The translations under genes and the position numbers were made by a program. The notes under the pieces were generated by a model, which saw only the letters and a program-made list of their open reading frames with translations, searched no databases and was not told where the DNA came from. DNA of 64,000 nt from NCBI GenBank assembly GCA_949358305.1, contig OX442315.1, positions 5,109,875 through 5,173,874 on the forward strand, in the 5' to 3' direction. This DNA is from Strigamia acuminata (taxonomy: Eukaryota; Arthropoda; Chilopoda; Geophilomorpha; Linotaeniidae). Shown here piece by piece: positions 31,617 to 42,130 of the stretch (position 1 is its first letter; each line of letters starts with the position of its first letter).

Positions 31617-33930
31617 AATTATAATTTTACATCATATCTTCGTAAAATTTGGAATTTTGCCTGAGCTTGACAATTTGCAAACTTCTTCACTTTCCAGATA
31701 TATTCAAATGAGGAGAAATTTGATGCCAGTGCATCTACAATTTATGTGTCTTCATTAAAATCAACGTTTTAAAAACTATGAAAAACATAAGCAATTTGCC
31801 GAGAAGTTTGCCACTGTCCAAATGTGATTTCTCCACGGCTTTAATTTTGTTGTTTAACATATTTTTGTTGTCAGCTGAAACCAAATGTCAAATTTAGTTT
31901 GTCAAGTGATATAATTATTACAGAAGTAAAGAAATGTCAGTAAAGTGAGAGTATTTAATCTTAACAGAGATGACATAATGGTCAACACAAGTTCAATTCG
32001 TTGAAAAATGAAACCAAACTTGGCAGATCCAATCTATAACGTATGTTTCATTTAATATCAAAGCAAATCGGCACAAAAATAAACAACCACGACACAGAAT
32101 AGAGAATGCGCAAAATAGTGATGCTTTGGGCGCCGAAATGAAGCGTGCGGAATCGATGCTAATAGGCGTGATGCACTTACCCACAGTTTTAGCCAATTGC
32201 TGTAAAAACAAAAAATGAAAGAATGTCTTGTTAATGACTGAAACACACATTCTATTGTTTGAATTGAATAACTTACTGTTTGCTGTTATTAAAGCAGCCA
32301 ATTTATTTTCAATTTCCTGCGTTTTATCAGATTGTTGTTTGGTTAGTGTTTCTAAACCAAAATTAGCTTTTAGGCTAAAATACAGGAACAAAATGAAAAC
32401 CTACTTATTGCACCACGTAGGGCTACAGTCTCTTTCTCAAACTCGACCATCTTCCTGTTGACTTCTTTTTATTCAGAAACAAAAAAATTCTATTATCCAG
32501 TTATAACGATTAAATACAACACTTACTCTTAGCAGCAGTTAGCTGGAACGTCTCCGTAGTCATATTTGATGTTTGCCTTGCCGATTCTTTAAGCGAAATT
32601 CAATTTGACAAGTTGAAAAGAGGTTTAAGTTAATCGCAGTACCATAAAAACGTTCCAATTTTTTGGTTTGACACTCCAATTCTTCAATCTTCCTCTTTCC
32701 CTTCACATCGCAGTCAATCATCTGCTTTTTAATCCAATTAATTTCTACGCTTTGCTTTTTTACAGTCCCCTTCAAATTATCTGCAAATATAGACCAAATT
32801 TGACCAAACGGTCAAATTATAAATTAATAATTGCAGGATTTTCTTTACCTAATGCAATGGTTTGATCTGGAAAACATTCCTCAAGCTCCAGCATCTTTTC
32901 ATTTATTGCTTCATTCGCTTCTGAACACAAAAACATGACAAATATTAATTGCAGCACACTAAAATTTCTTCAAACTTTACCTTAAACAGCCTTCATTTTC
33001 ATACAACACTCGTTATCAGCATTGACAACATCTGCTGATGTTTTCTCCACATTATTTTCCACTTTACTCTGATGTAGTTCAACAAATGTAACCGCATCGC
33101 TTAACATGAAACCTTCTATTTTCTCACAATCAATACCTGAACACTGTTAATCAAATCCTTGTGCGAGAGAAGTTCGCCGAACGAACGTGCCAACATGGAC
33201 GCATTACTCAATTGCTAAAACACAAACGAGTTAAACACAAAAAGCGTGTCTGTTGCAGTTAGTCTACCTCAGTTTGAAGACTCAACAATAAATTCATCAT
33301 CAACTCCATGTGAACACTATCCCTTTCGTGGCATTCAATTTCCGATCGAGTTCCCTGCAATAAAATAATTATAAAAATTATTCCAGTTTATCGTTTTATT
33401 CGCTTTAAATCACTTGAAATCGACATCCGATCGGAGAAAACTTGCACCAACGTAAATTTCGGCCACATTCTTGCACATGGATATTCATCTGTATAAAATG
33501 TGTTTATTTTCACCTTTTTCAGTAATATTCATATATAAGCTTACAGTCCGACGGATATATTTCCTGTTGCAGAAGTCGCATTTGATTGGATACATGTCAC
33601 ACTTACGTTAGCGTAATGTCCCTAGTAACAAAAAACAGGACAGAAACAAGTGATGTAATGTTTAATTTAATTCTACACAAAGAAATCAAATCCTAATTTT
33701 TAAGAGTGTGGTATAAATTGATAATATAAAAATTACTTTAATGTCATCCAAATCCAGTAGAATACGACTGTATTGTACATACTTTACTTACAAAACACGC
33801 AAAGTTGGAACGATCAAGAGAACAAACTGGTTGCCCACTCAATTCTGCTTTTGAAACACATATGCGACAGTACACGTGACCACAAGCCTGTTCTTTTAAG
33901 TTAGATGACCCCTCGTTGTATTAGGTTCAA
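31617..33930 (-). pseudogene. TRAF-like gene T1, RING to start of MATH
   Basis: Several short exons on the minus strand. RING half-exon ending at donor 33792 (ACGHVYCRIC...); TRAF-type zinc-finger exons near 33600-33545 (CDFCNRKY) and 33491-33415 (HVQECGRNLRWC...GC); helical exons near 33355-33268 and 33217-33150; coiled-coil exons from ~32925 to 32230; a micro-exon at 32199-32181; and the first ~25 residues of MATH (SSFEYIWKV) near 31725-31650. This is the full TRAF6-like order, as in ubiquitin-ligase adaptors of NF-kB signalling. Damage: the acceptor of the micro-exon has changed so that it is 19 nt rather than the 21 nt found in T3 and T4, the RING upstream part is degenerate, and element A splits the MATH domain. 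Confidence 0.7.
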
Positions 33931-34437
33931 AGTCTTGATCCTCCGAAACTTATTCCAGTTTATGTGGTCTATTTATTGATTTTTGCGATCTTTCTATTTG
34001 ATTTTTTGCTTTACTTTTCGGCATATTTTTGAACTGTCCCAACCGGCGCTAATTTGAAGCCCGGCGTTTATTTGGGCCCGGCACATAACCGAAAAATCGG
34101 CAAAAAATGGTGATTTTCCTGCAAAAATCACCACTTTTTCGCAAAAAGTCGGCGATTTTTTGGGAGCCGGTGCTTAATCGGGGCTAGCGCTAAATCTATA
34201 AATCGCCGATGACTGCCCGGCGCTAAAATGAGGCCGGCGTTTTAATGAACCCGGGCTATTAAACAGAGCGATACGGTAAGTCCAAAGATATGCATCAAAG
34301 TGGATGTTTATTCATTGTACAAACTAGGGGCGCTGTAATAGCAACGTCACAACACATTTTATACATGAAACATTTGCATGCACATTAATGGAAAATCCAA
34401 AAGACTGAGCAAACCGTTGCGAGTGTTCAAGTTGAGC
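33931..34437. repeat. CCGGCGC-repeat element of unknown type
   Basis: No gene. 34035-34262 contains repeated boxes of the form CCCGGCGCTAAT/CCGGCGTTTATTT in both orientations, with an internal hairpin near 34110-34135 (GGTGATTTT...AAAATCACC). The layout suggests a small terminal-repeat transposon, but I could not fix its ends or a target-site duplication. Confidence 0.45.
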
Positions 34438-34984
34438 AATCAAATTTCAATGGACTGATTCTGCATGATATTGAACACGATGAAATCGATCGACGACTTT
34501 GACACTTTCGATTCCAGGTGGCTCAAAGCGGCAATACAATCTGAGAGTTTTGGTGATGTTGTACCCTCACGACGCCGTTGAGGAGGAGCTGGATATAGGC
34601 GTGCTCACGTGTCCTAAAGTTTCCAGAATTGACATAACCCCGAATATCTTCACCCTCAAATTGCTGCAAAGTTTGACGAAATTCAAGGAGTTGCGCAAGT
34701 TGTACGTCGACATGCGTTATGACTCGGACGTAAAAATAGCGGAGGAAAATGATGCGTTTGATCGAGTTTGTTTGAGCGATTTGCGGTTTGATAAATTGGT
34801 GGAATTTTCCCCGTATGACAGCACAGATCGTTGAGTTAGCTCTGCTTATTTGTTCGAGTTGTTAGACATGTGTCCCAACCAGGAGAATCTCGTTCTTTTG
34901 CAGTGCTCCGGCTTCAGTAACAAAATTTCGCAAAAGCTGACCGTTGTTGTAAATTCGATTGCAGAATGGAACTTGTCCGCTTTT
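34438..34984 (+). pseudogene. Leucine-rich gene copy G1 (remnant)
   Basis: Homologous to codons ~85-230 of the last exon of G2 (AVEEELDIGVLTCPKVSRI, NIFTLKLLQSLTKFKELR). It lacks all upstream exons and the end, and has a stop (CGTTGA where G2 has CGTTGG) plus frameshifts after 34834. A dead tandem copy. Confidence 0.75.
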
Positions 34985-35660
34985 CAGCATCATAACTTCC
35001 TACAAATAACATTACATTAGAGCACAATTTAAAAAACACAAACCACACACAAACCTCCATTAGCAATTCATGTCTTTTTTTGAGTAAACAAAGCAGATGT
35101 TAAACAGTTAAAATTGCTATACCAATCGCCATCTTTGGTTGTTTCGTTTTTATTGTTTCTGCTTTTATTTTTGCATTTATTCAACAGATGGAGCTACTGT
35201 AGCAAACCTGGTGGCAGTTTAATGAGTTTCATCATTTTCTGCATCAAAAATTAAACATTCAATAATGGTGCTGCAGAATAAAAATGTTTGTTTGCTATTT
35301 TTACTGTAATAGTAGTTGTTTAATTAATGTGAATTAGTGGACATTTTGGTTAATAGCATTTGATAAATGTAATACACCTTTGTTCACCTGTTGCTGCAAT
35401 AACTATTGTTGTTGTTGTTGTTGTTGTTCTTGCTGTTTGTTGTTATTTTTCTACTTGATTTCGTTCATTGTTATTCGACAGTTCCACTTTGGTTTATCTG
35501 TTGTACCTGTAGTGTATCTACTCTATGTTACAAATGTATAGTATTGTTGCTACCAGCGACCAAAACAATGTAGACATAAATAAAGACATCACTGAGCTGT
35601 TCGAGCAGCGGCTCTTGTTATTTTTGGAATTTAACGATGAAAGAATTTTAGAAAATCAAA
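34985..35660. other. Duplicated intergenic unit, first copy
   Basis: No gene. 35170-35370 (CAGATGGAGC...ACCTGGTGGCAGTTTAATGAG) recurs at 37505-37645 and 39715-39905, each time downstream of a leucine-rich gene copy. A (TTG)n microsatellite lies at 35407-35430. Confidence 0.7.
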
Positions 35661-37296
35661 ATGGGGGTGAAGTCGTTATCAGACTTGGCTATTAAAAGTC
35701 TTTTCCGATGTATTGTTCAACGGCCGGTTGAAGAAATGGAAGACGATCGGATGAGAACCACGGTGGAATTAATGGATTACATCGATAGACTCACTGCTGA
35801 ATGCGATAGCGGGAATTTGATTTTGAATTTTTTTTTTCATTTTAAAAATTTGTTGTTCCGGTTTTTCAGTACGGAATCTTGTCAAAGTCCAGCCGTGGAT
35901 AAACTCGGTGAGTGTCACTCGGGTTTGTGCATTTATTTCGGAATTATTAATGTGAAATTATTTGATTTAGCTCTTCGTGAAGAAATGCTGAAGAAGTTGA
36001 ATGACGAGGAGTTTTGGGACAAAAGTGTTCGCGAGCCAACGGCGTCGGACGTTGCTCTATTTGTACACGAAGAGCAAGATGAACTGGACTTACGGTGTAT
36101 GAGTCCAAATTTTGATTTGGAATTTTTGCTTCGAGTTTGTGGTCACAAGTTGAAAGTGAGTAGACAAAGAGAACTAAATCAACACACAAAAAAATGCATT
36201 TTCAAGCAGAAAATGCATTCTCAAGCAGAAAATGCATTCTCAAGCAAAATAATGCATTTTCAAGCATCTATCCCCACAGAATCTAACGGAGTTAGGACTG
36301 CCCGAAAGTTTTACGCTGACAGCCAATGCCTGCAAACAAATGTGTCAGAGTTTACCATGTTTAGAGAAACTAGATTTGTCTCTCATCTTTGTTGAAGACG
36401 ACGCGGTGACGTACATCACCCAGATGCCACTCGTTGAACTTGACGCTTGGGGAAGACCCGAAGATTTTGTGCGCAAACTATGCGCAGAACACTCCGTACT
36501 GAGCATAACGTTGGAAGTGTTCAAGTTGAGCCGTGAACTTTCAATGGACTGCTACTGCTTGATATTAAACACGATGAAATACATCGAACACTTGGACATT
36601 AGCGATTCCAAGTGGCTCAAAGCGCTGCTGCCGATCGGCGCGCCACCGCAGCAATACAATCTGACGAGATTGGTGTTTCAGGGCGACGCCATTGAGGAAG
36701 AGCTGGAGATTGCCGTGCTCACGTGTCCGAAAGTTTACAATATTGAGATCGCTCCGCATGTTTTTACCCTAAAAATGCTGCACACATTGACGAAATTCAA
36801 GCAGTTGCGCGGGTTGTACGTCAACATGTTTAACGACTCGGACGTGATAATGGCGGAGGAAAATGACTCGTTCGATCGAGTTTGTTTGCGCGATTTGCGA
36901 ATTCAGAAGTTGCAGAAATTTTGCCTGTCCGATCCCAACGATCGTTGGATTACCTCTGGTTATTGGATCGAGTTGTTGGGCATGTGTTTCGAACTAGAGA
37001 AACTCACCTTTTTGACTTGCCCCGGCTTCAGTAACAGAACTGCGCACGAGTTGGCCGCCGTGATGGCGAAGAAGGTCAAACGTTTGGACTTGAGAGAATG
37101 CAATTTGTTGGGGCCGCCGGGGATCGAAGATCTGTTAAAAATGGATTCTCTGGTGGAGTTAAGTGTGATTTTGTACATTAATGACGTAAGAAAACAACAT
37201 TTCGACGTTGGTGCGTTGCAGCTAATGGCTGAAGAACACGGCGTGAACTTACAGCTGTATTTACAAGACCCGTCCGATGAGATACTTGAATTATGA
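35661..37296 (+). CDS. Leucine-rich (RNI-like) gene G2
   Basis: Visible exons: 35661-35907, 35971-36155 and 36280-37296, joined by GT-AG introns (G|GTGAGT to TTTAG; AAA|GTGAGT to CCACAG) that keep frame. Possibly another ~50-bp intron lies near 35815-35867, where a T-tract and CAG occur and the G3 homologue would otherwise stop. The N-terminus (RCIVQRPVEEM..., LREEMLKKL) is of unknown type. The last exon carries leucine-rich repeats (LPCLEKLDLS, KYIEHLDISDSKWL, KLTFLTCPGFSN, KVKRLDLRECNLLGPPG) like F-box/LRR or ribonuclease-inhibitor proteins, which bind partner proteins. I see no clear F-box. It is the only copy in the array with an open last exon. Confidence 0.65.
36185..36262 (+). repeat. 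ATGCATT intronic minisatellite in G2
   Basis: About four copies of an 18-20-bp unit AATGCATTYTCAAGCARAA in the intron between 36155 and 36280. The same intron of G3 holds an expanded version. Confidence 0.8.
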
Positions 37297-37624
37297 TAGC
37301 TTATCATGGTGGCAACGATGGCGACTAAGGAGTTGTCAAAGGCTGCGTGTCTGCATTAATTCGATTTGTTGTATTCAACAATTAAATGTCAATATCTAAC
37401 AAGTGTCGTATGTAGATCTGAGACGAACGTTTTTGTGGAAAATTAAACAGTTTGGATGCAGAAATCAATATTTCTCATTTATTTTCAACAAATGGAACTG
37501 TAAAGAAAATTTTGCTTTTATTCAACAGATGGAGCCACTGTAGGAAACCTGGTGGCAGTTTAATGAGTTTCAGCATTTTCTGCATCAAAAATTAAATATT
37601 CCATAATGGTGCTGCAAAATAAAA
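37297..37624. other. Intergenic unit, second copy
   Basis: No gene. 37505-37645 repeats the 35170 unit (CAGATGGAGCCACTG...), marking the tandem-duplication period of about 2.2-2.3 kb. Confidence 0.7.
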
Positions 37625-39533
37625 ATGTTTGTTTGGATATTCGACGTGGCTAATAAATGTCTTTTTCGATGTCTTATTCAACGGCCGGTTGAAGAAATGG
37701 CGGACGATCGAATGAAAACCACATTGGAATTAATGGATTACTTCGATAAAATCATTGCTGAGTGCGATAGCAGGAATTTCATTGTAATTTTTTTTTTTAT
37801 TTTATAAATTTTTTATCCAGGTACAGTATTCTGTGTCAAAGACCAGCCGGGAAGAAACTGAGTAAAGAAATGCTGGTGAGGTTGTATTACAAGTTTATTT
37901 GGGACAAAAGTGTTCGCGAGCCAGACGCGTGGGATGTTGCTCTATTTGTACACAAAGAGCAACACGAACTACTGTTGGGGCGTATGAGTCCAAAGTTTGA
38001 TTTGGAATTTTTGTTTCGAGTTTGTGGCCACAAGTTGAAAGTGAGTGGACAAAGAGAACAAAATCCACATAAAAAAAATGCATTTTCAAGAAAAAAATGC
38101 ATTCTTAAGCCAAAAAAATGCATTTTCAAGCAAAATAATGCATCTTTAAGCAAAATAATGCATTTTTAAGCAAAATAATGCATTTTCAAGCAAATTAATG
38201 CATTTTCAAGCAAATTAATGCATTTCTAGTCAGGAATATGCATCTTGTGGTGGAAAAACTGCATTTTGATGTGCAAACATTGCATCTTTAGGTGCAAAAA
38301 TAGCAGGAATTTGCATTTTCTAAAAAATGCTTTATTGGATAAAAAAAATCATTTTGTACATGAGAAATTTGCATGCACACTAATGTAAAATCCAAAAAAG
38401 ACGCACATACAACGTGCCATTTGTGTGTGCAACATTCTTTAAAAAAATTGTTTTAATTCTACTAATTGCATCTCTTTGCACAGAATCTGACAACGTTAAG
38501 AGTCCCAGATGGATGTACACTGACAGCTACAGCCTGCAAAAGTATGTGGCAGACTTTGCCAAAGCTGTCGAAGCTCGTTATCAATGACACTGAGGCTGAA
38601 GACGACGCGGCGAAGTACATCGCTCGGCTGCCACTCGTTGAGCTTGTTGCCGACGGAATCAAAGAAGATTTTGTGCGAAACTTATGCAGAGAAGACGGCA
38701 CAATCAGGCAAACGTTGCGAAAGTTCAGTTTAATCAGCTATATGGTTTTTCAATTCCATGCTTCTGTTTGATATTGAACACGATGAAATTCATCGAATTC
38801 TTGGACACTGACGATTCCGAGTGGCTCAAAGGGCTATGGCCGATCGGCGCGCCACCGCAGCAATACAATCTGACAATGTTGGTATTGGAGGGCAGGACCG
38901 TTGTGGAAGAGATGCAAAATGCCGTGCTCACGTGTTGTTTTCACAATAAAAATGCTGCTTGCACTGACGAAATTCAAGCAGCTGAGCACGTTGTACTTGG
39001 ACCTGCGTGACGACTCGGACGTGACAATGGAGGAGGGATACGATGAGTTTGATCGAGTGAGTTTGCGCGATTCGCGGTTTGATAATTTGGTGCAACTTTT
39101 GCTGTACAATGACAAGGATCGTTGGACTACCTCTGAGTATTTGTTCGAGTTGTTGGGCATGTGTCCCAAACTGGCAAAACTCTCTTTTTTGGCTTGTCCG
39201 GGCTTCAGTAACAAAACTGCGCGCGAGTTGGCCGCCATGATGGCGAAGAAACTCAAAGTTTTGGAATTTCGAGGATGCGATTTGTTGGGGCCGTCTGGGA
39301 TTAAAGATCTCTTAAAAATCGATTCTCTGGTGGAGTTGAGAGTGAATTTGGAAGTCAATGAGTTAAGAAGACAACGTTTCGACGTTGGGGCGTTGCGGCT
39401 AATGGCTGTAAAACACGGCGTGGACTTACAGCTACGATTAGAACATTCGTCGGATGATCTGATGGAAATGGAATTAGAATTAGACCCGCGCGATGATATG
39501 CTTGAAGATGATTCCGGCAATGAAAGCGACTAA
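37625..39533 (+). pseudogene. Leucine-rich gene copy G3 (frameshifted)
   Basis: Tandem copy of G2: first exon near 37650-37790, second exon near 37858-38040 (SVREPDAWDVALFVH, RVCGHKLK|GTGAGT), then an expanded intron and a last exon from 38484 (CACAG|AATCTGACA). In the last exon the frame shifts near 38755 (before LILNTMKFIEFLD) and again near 38935, where ~20 codons (the PKVYNIEIAPHVFTL region of G2) are lost. From there 39010-39533 is open to a tail richer in acidic residues than G2. Two frame breaks mark it as a pseudogene unless they are sequencing errors. Confidence 0.7.
38075..38235 (+). repeat. Expanded ATGCATT minisatellite in G3 intron
   Basis: About eight degenerate copies of a ~20-bp unit (AATGCATTTTCAAGCAAAAT) in the intron homologous to that of G2, which has about four. 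Each unit carries the palindrome ATGCAT. Confidence 0.85.
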
Positions 39534-40200
39534 CGAGTTGTCAATGGCTGCGTGTCTGCATTAATTCGATTTGTTTGTATTCAAAAATTAAATGTCAATA
39601 TGCCATTTCTAACAAGTAGATCTGGGACGAACTTTTTCGTGGATTTTGTCTGTATCTCAACAGAATTCAATATTTATCAAATTTATTTTCAACAAATGCA
39701 ACTATGAATAAAATTTTGCATTTATTCGACAGATGGAGCCACTGTGGCTAACCTGGTGGCAGTTTAATGAGTTTCATAATTTTCTGCATCAAGAATTAAA
39801 CATTCAACAATGGTGCTGCAAAATTAAAATGTTTGTTTGCTATTTGTATTGTAATGGTAGTTGTTTAATGTGAATTAGCGGACATTTTGATCGATAGCAT
39901 ATTGTTGTGTTTTGTTCACCTGTTGCCGCAGTAACTATTGTTGAAAATTAACAAGTAGAAATTTAGAAACATAAAAATTTATAAGCATCAAGTTCAGAAA
40001 CTAGAAAAAAAAGACGAAACGGAAGCAACATGCCATTGCTCTTTTAATTTTACTACTCGTAATTGTATCTATTCGCACAGAATCTGATGATGATAGAAAT
40101 GCGGAAAATACACAACATGGCAGAATTCTTAAGAAAATACATTAAAAAATATCCAAATCATGAGAAAATACAAGTAAAGACATGAATTTACACTTTAGAA
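39534..40200. other. Intergenic unit, third copy, and AT-rich flank
   Basis: 39715-39905 is the third copy of the duplicated unit. The rest is AT-rich and non-coding. 40193-40200 (CTTTAGAA) is the left target-site duplication of the hAT MITE. Confidence 0.7.
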
Positions 40201-40638
40201 CAGCGATCGGCAACTGGCGGCCCGCGGAAGGTCGAAACTTGGACCGCGGTGACATTTTAGCGACGTGTCGTCTTAGCGACGTTTTCCCCTCGGTTTCTTT
40301 GGTTTTTCGGTGTTTTTTTTCTTGTTTTTCCTGTTTTTTTTCGTGTTTTTTAGGTTTTACAGTTATTTTTTGGGTTGTATGTATTTATTGGGAGATTTAT
40401 TTGGTTATTAAGTGTTTTTCTCGTTTTCTTAGGTTTTTAGTAAGGTTTTTAGTGTTTTTTTTTTTCGTTTTCTTAGGTTTTTAGGAAGTTTTTTTAGTTT
40501 TTGTGTTTTATATAATTACTTAAATGAGTCAAAAAAAATTTAAGACTAGTAAGTATTATAGGTTTTTTTTTTCTGGACCTCAATAAAAAATTTTCAATAG
40601 TATCCGGACCCCACTTACAATTACTTGCCGACCCCTGC
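40201..40638. mobile_element. hAT-type MITE, 438 bp
   Basis: Ends CAGCGATCGGCAACT and, reverse-complemented, CAGGGGTCGGCAAGT: imperfect terminal inverted repeats with the CAG start of hAT elements. Flanked by a perfect 8-bp duplication CTTTAGAA (40193-40200 and 40639-40646). No transposase; the open stretch inside is low-complexity T-rich sequence. Non-autonomous. Confidence 0.9.
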
Positions 40639-40960
40639 TTTAGAACATTATCAAAATCGTGAGAATTTACTTTTAAAAACATAAAAAGCATGAAATTTTA
40701 CATTTAAAAACATAAAAATCATAAAAATACAAGTAAAGACATGAACTAGCCATTGCCTTTAGAACTTTATCAAGTTTTAAATTTCTTTTAAGAAATTTTT
40801 AGTGAATATCTGTAAAATTCTATAGATTTTTTATGAATTTCAGTAAAATTTTATACATTTTTGATAAATTTCAGTAAAATTTTATACATTTTTGATAAAT
40901 TTCAGTAAAATTTTAGACCATTTTGATGAATTTCAAACAAAATTGATCAATTCTCCTATA
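40639..40960. repeat. AT-rich tandem repeats
   Basis: No gene. 40840-40935 contains about three copies of a ~31-bp unit (GATAAATTTCAGTAAAATTT...). A/T-rich simple sequence elsewhere. Confidence 0.7.
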
Positions 40961-41178
40961 CTCCCTCTGTCCCAAATTATGGTATACATTTGGGGTGTTT
41001 TTTCTGTCCCAAATTATGGTATACATTTCTAGTTTTATTTGATTTTTATCATTAAAAATAAAAAATAAATACAAAATTAATTTAATTAAGTTAAATTATT
41101 AATAAATTAAGTCAACAATAAACAATGTGGAGTAAACAATAACAATAAATAATACTCCCTAACAATAATAACAATAGT

Positions 41179-41809
41179 TGTCGTGATTCGACTTTGTGGT
41201 TAAAGATAATAAATAATACACTCGGGAATACAATATATTTCAAATACTGCTTTATTAAAACACGCTTACTAATACAAATATAAGTCAAGATGTTTCCTGT
41301 GTTGGTCCTCGGATTCGGCTGCGAATACGAGTTGCCGCTAAACAATGGCGGATCCAATTGTTTAGTCCTACGCGTGGTCTATGTTTGTTGTCTAGGGTAT
41401 TTCCACGTGTTGTTATGAACACGCGAGAATTCGCTTTCTCGTGCGAATTAAACGAATATCGTTCGAATATTTATTCTAGCGTAGATTGGCTACGCTAAAT
41501 AAACGTGGCTGTTGTACAGTTGAGATGGTCAGCGGGCACCGGTCCTCGATCAATCCGTGAAACGGCCTGAAAGGTGAGGTAAATGGTGCTCTTGCTGAAA
41601 TGTGGTAACTGTAGTGTCGTTTCCGGTCAAGTATCGGCGTTATATACTAACCGGAAATGACGTCATATGCAAATCCTTCCGATTATGCAGGTTCGCAGAA
41701 ACACGAGACTAGTCAGTCTAGTCGGTATTTCTAGCGCGCTCTAGTGGCGAGTATTAGTAACACAATAATCACCGCTAATTACTTCTTCAGGTGATGCCGA
41801 ATCACCACA
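41179..41809 (-). repeat. Element B 3' LTR
   Basis: 631 bp; same as 44895-45525. A TATATAA motif (minus strand) occurs near 41638-41648 and AATAAA near 41248. Confidence 0.95.
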
Positions 41810-41823
41810 CGTCCCTCCCCAAG
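41810..41823 (-). other. Element B polypurine tract
   Basis: Minus strand TTGGGGAGGGACG immediately before the 3' LTR, almost the same as in element A. Confidence 0.7.
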
Positions 41824-42085
41824 AATAAACTATCGGGACCAAACCAACGTTTGCAGGTTGGCCAAGAAAACTACTTATTTTATGAAATAATTTACATCTG
41901 AATAAACTTTTTGTGATGAATTTAAAATGAGAACGAGAGATACTCAAATTTTTAAAATAGGTCAACATAACTGGCCTTAGTCTTGGGGATAACTGGTTAT
42001 TCCAGTATCGCTGGACTGCTGAGTTTTTTCTCAGCTTGGTGATTAGTTTTTTGATCAGTTCGAAATCTATGGGTGACGAGATTTG

Positions 42086-42130
42086 CGCAGACGGAGTTAT
42101 CGTTATTCCGCCTGCGAACGCCAGTTTTTT
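42086..42130 (-). promoter_or_regulatory. Element B frameshift signal (retained without pol)
   Basis: A AAA AAC at 42130-42124 in Gag frame (GCA AAA AAC), a 7-nt spacer, then a 10-bp hairpin CGCAGGCGGA/TCCGTCTGCG with one G-U pair and an 11-nt loop that holds the Gag stop TAA. The -1 frame stays open for ~120 codons into the LTR but has no pol homology. Confidence 0.8.

Noticed and set aside
40182-40484. Phe/Ser-rich 100-codon frame
   Set aside because: Lies in the T-rich interior of the hAT MITE; low complexity and no transposase motif.
41741-41968. Pol remnant behind element B gag
   Set aside because: The -1 frame is open to the LTR but shows no protease, RT or integrase similarity; it reads into LTR sequence.
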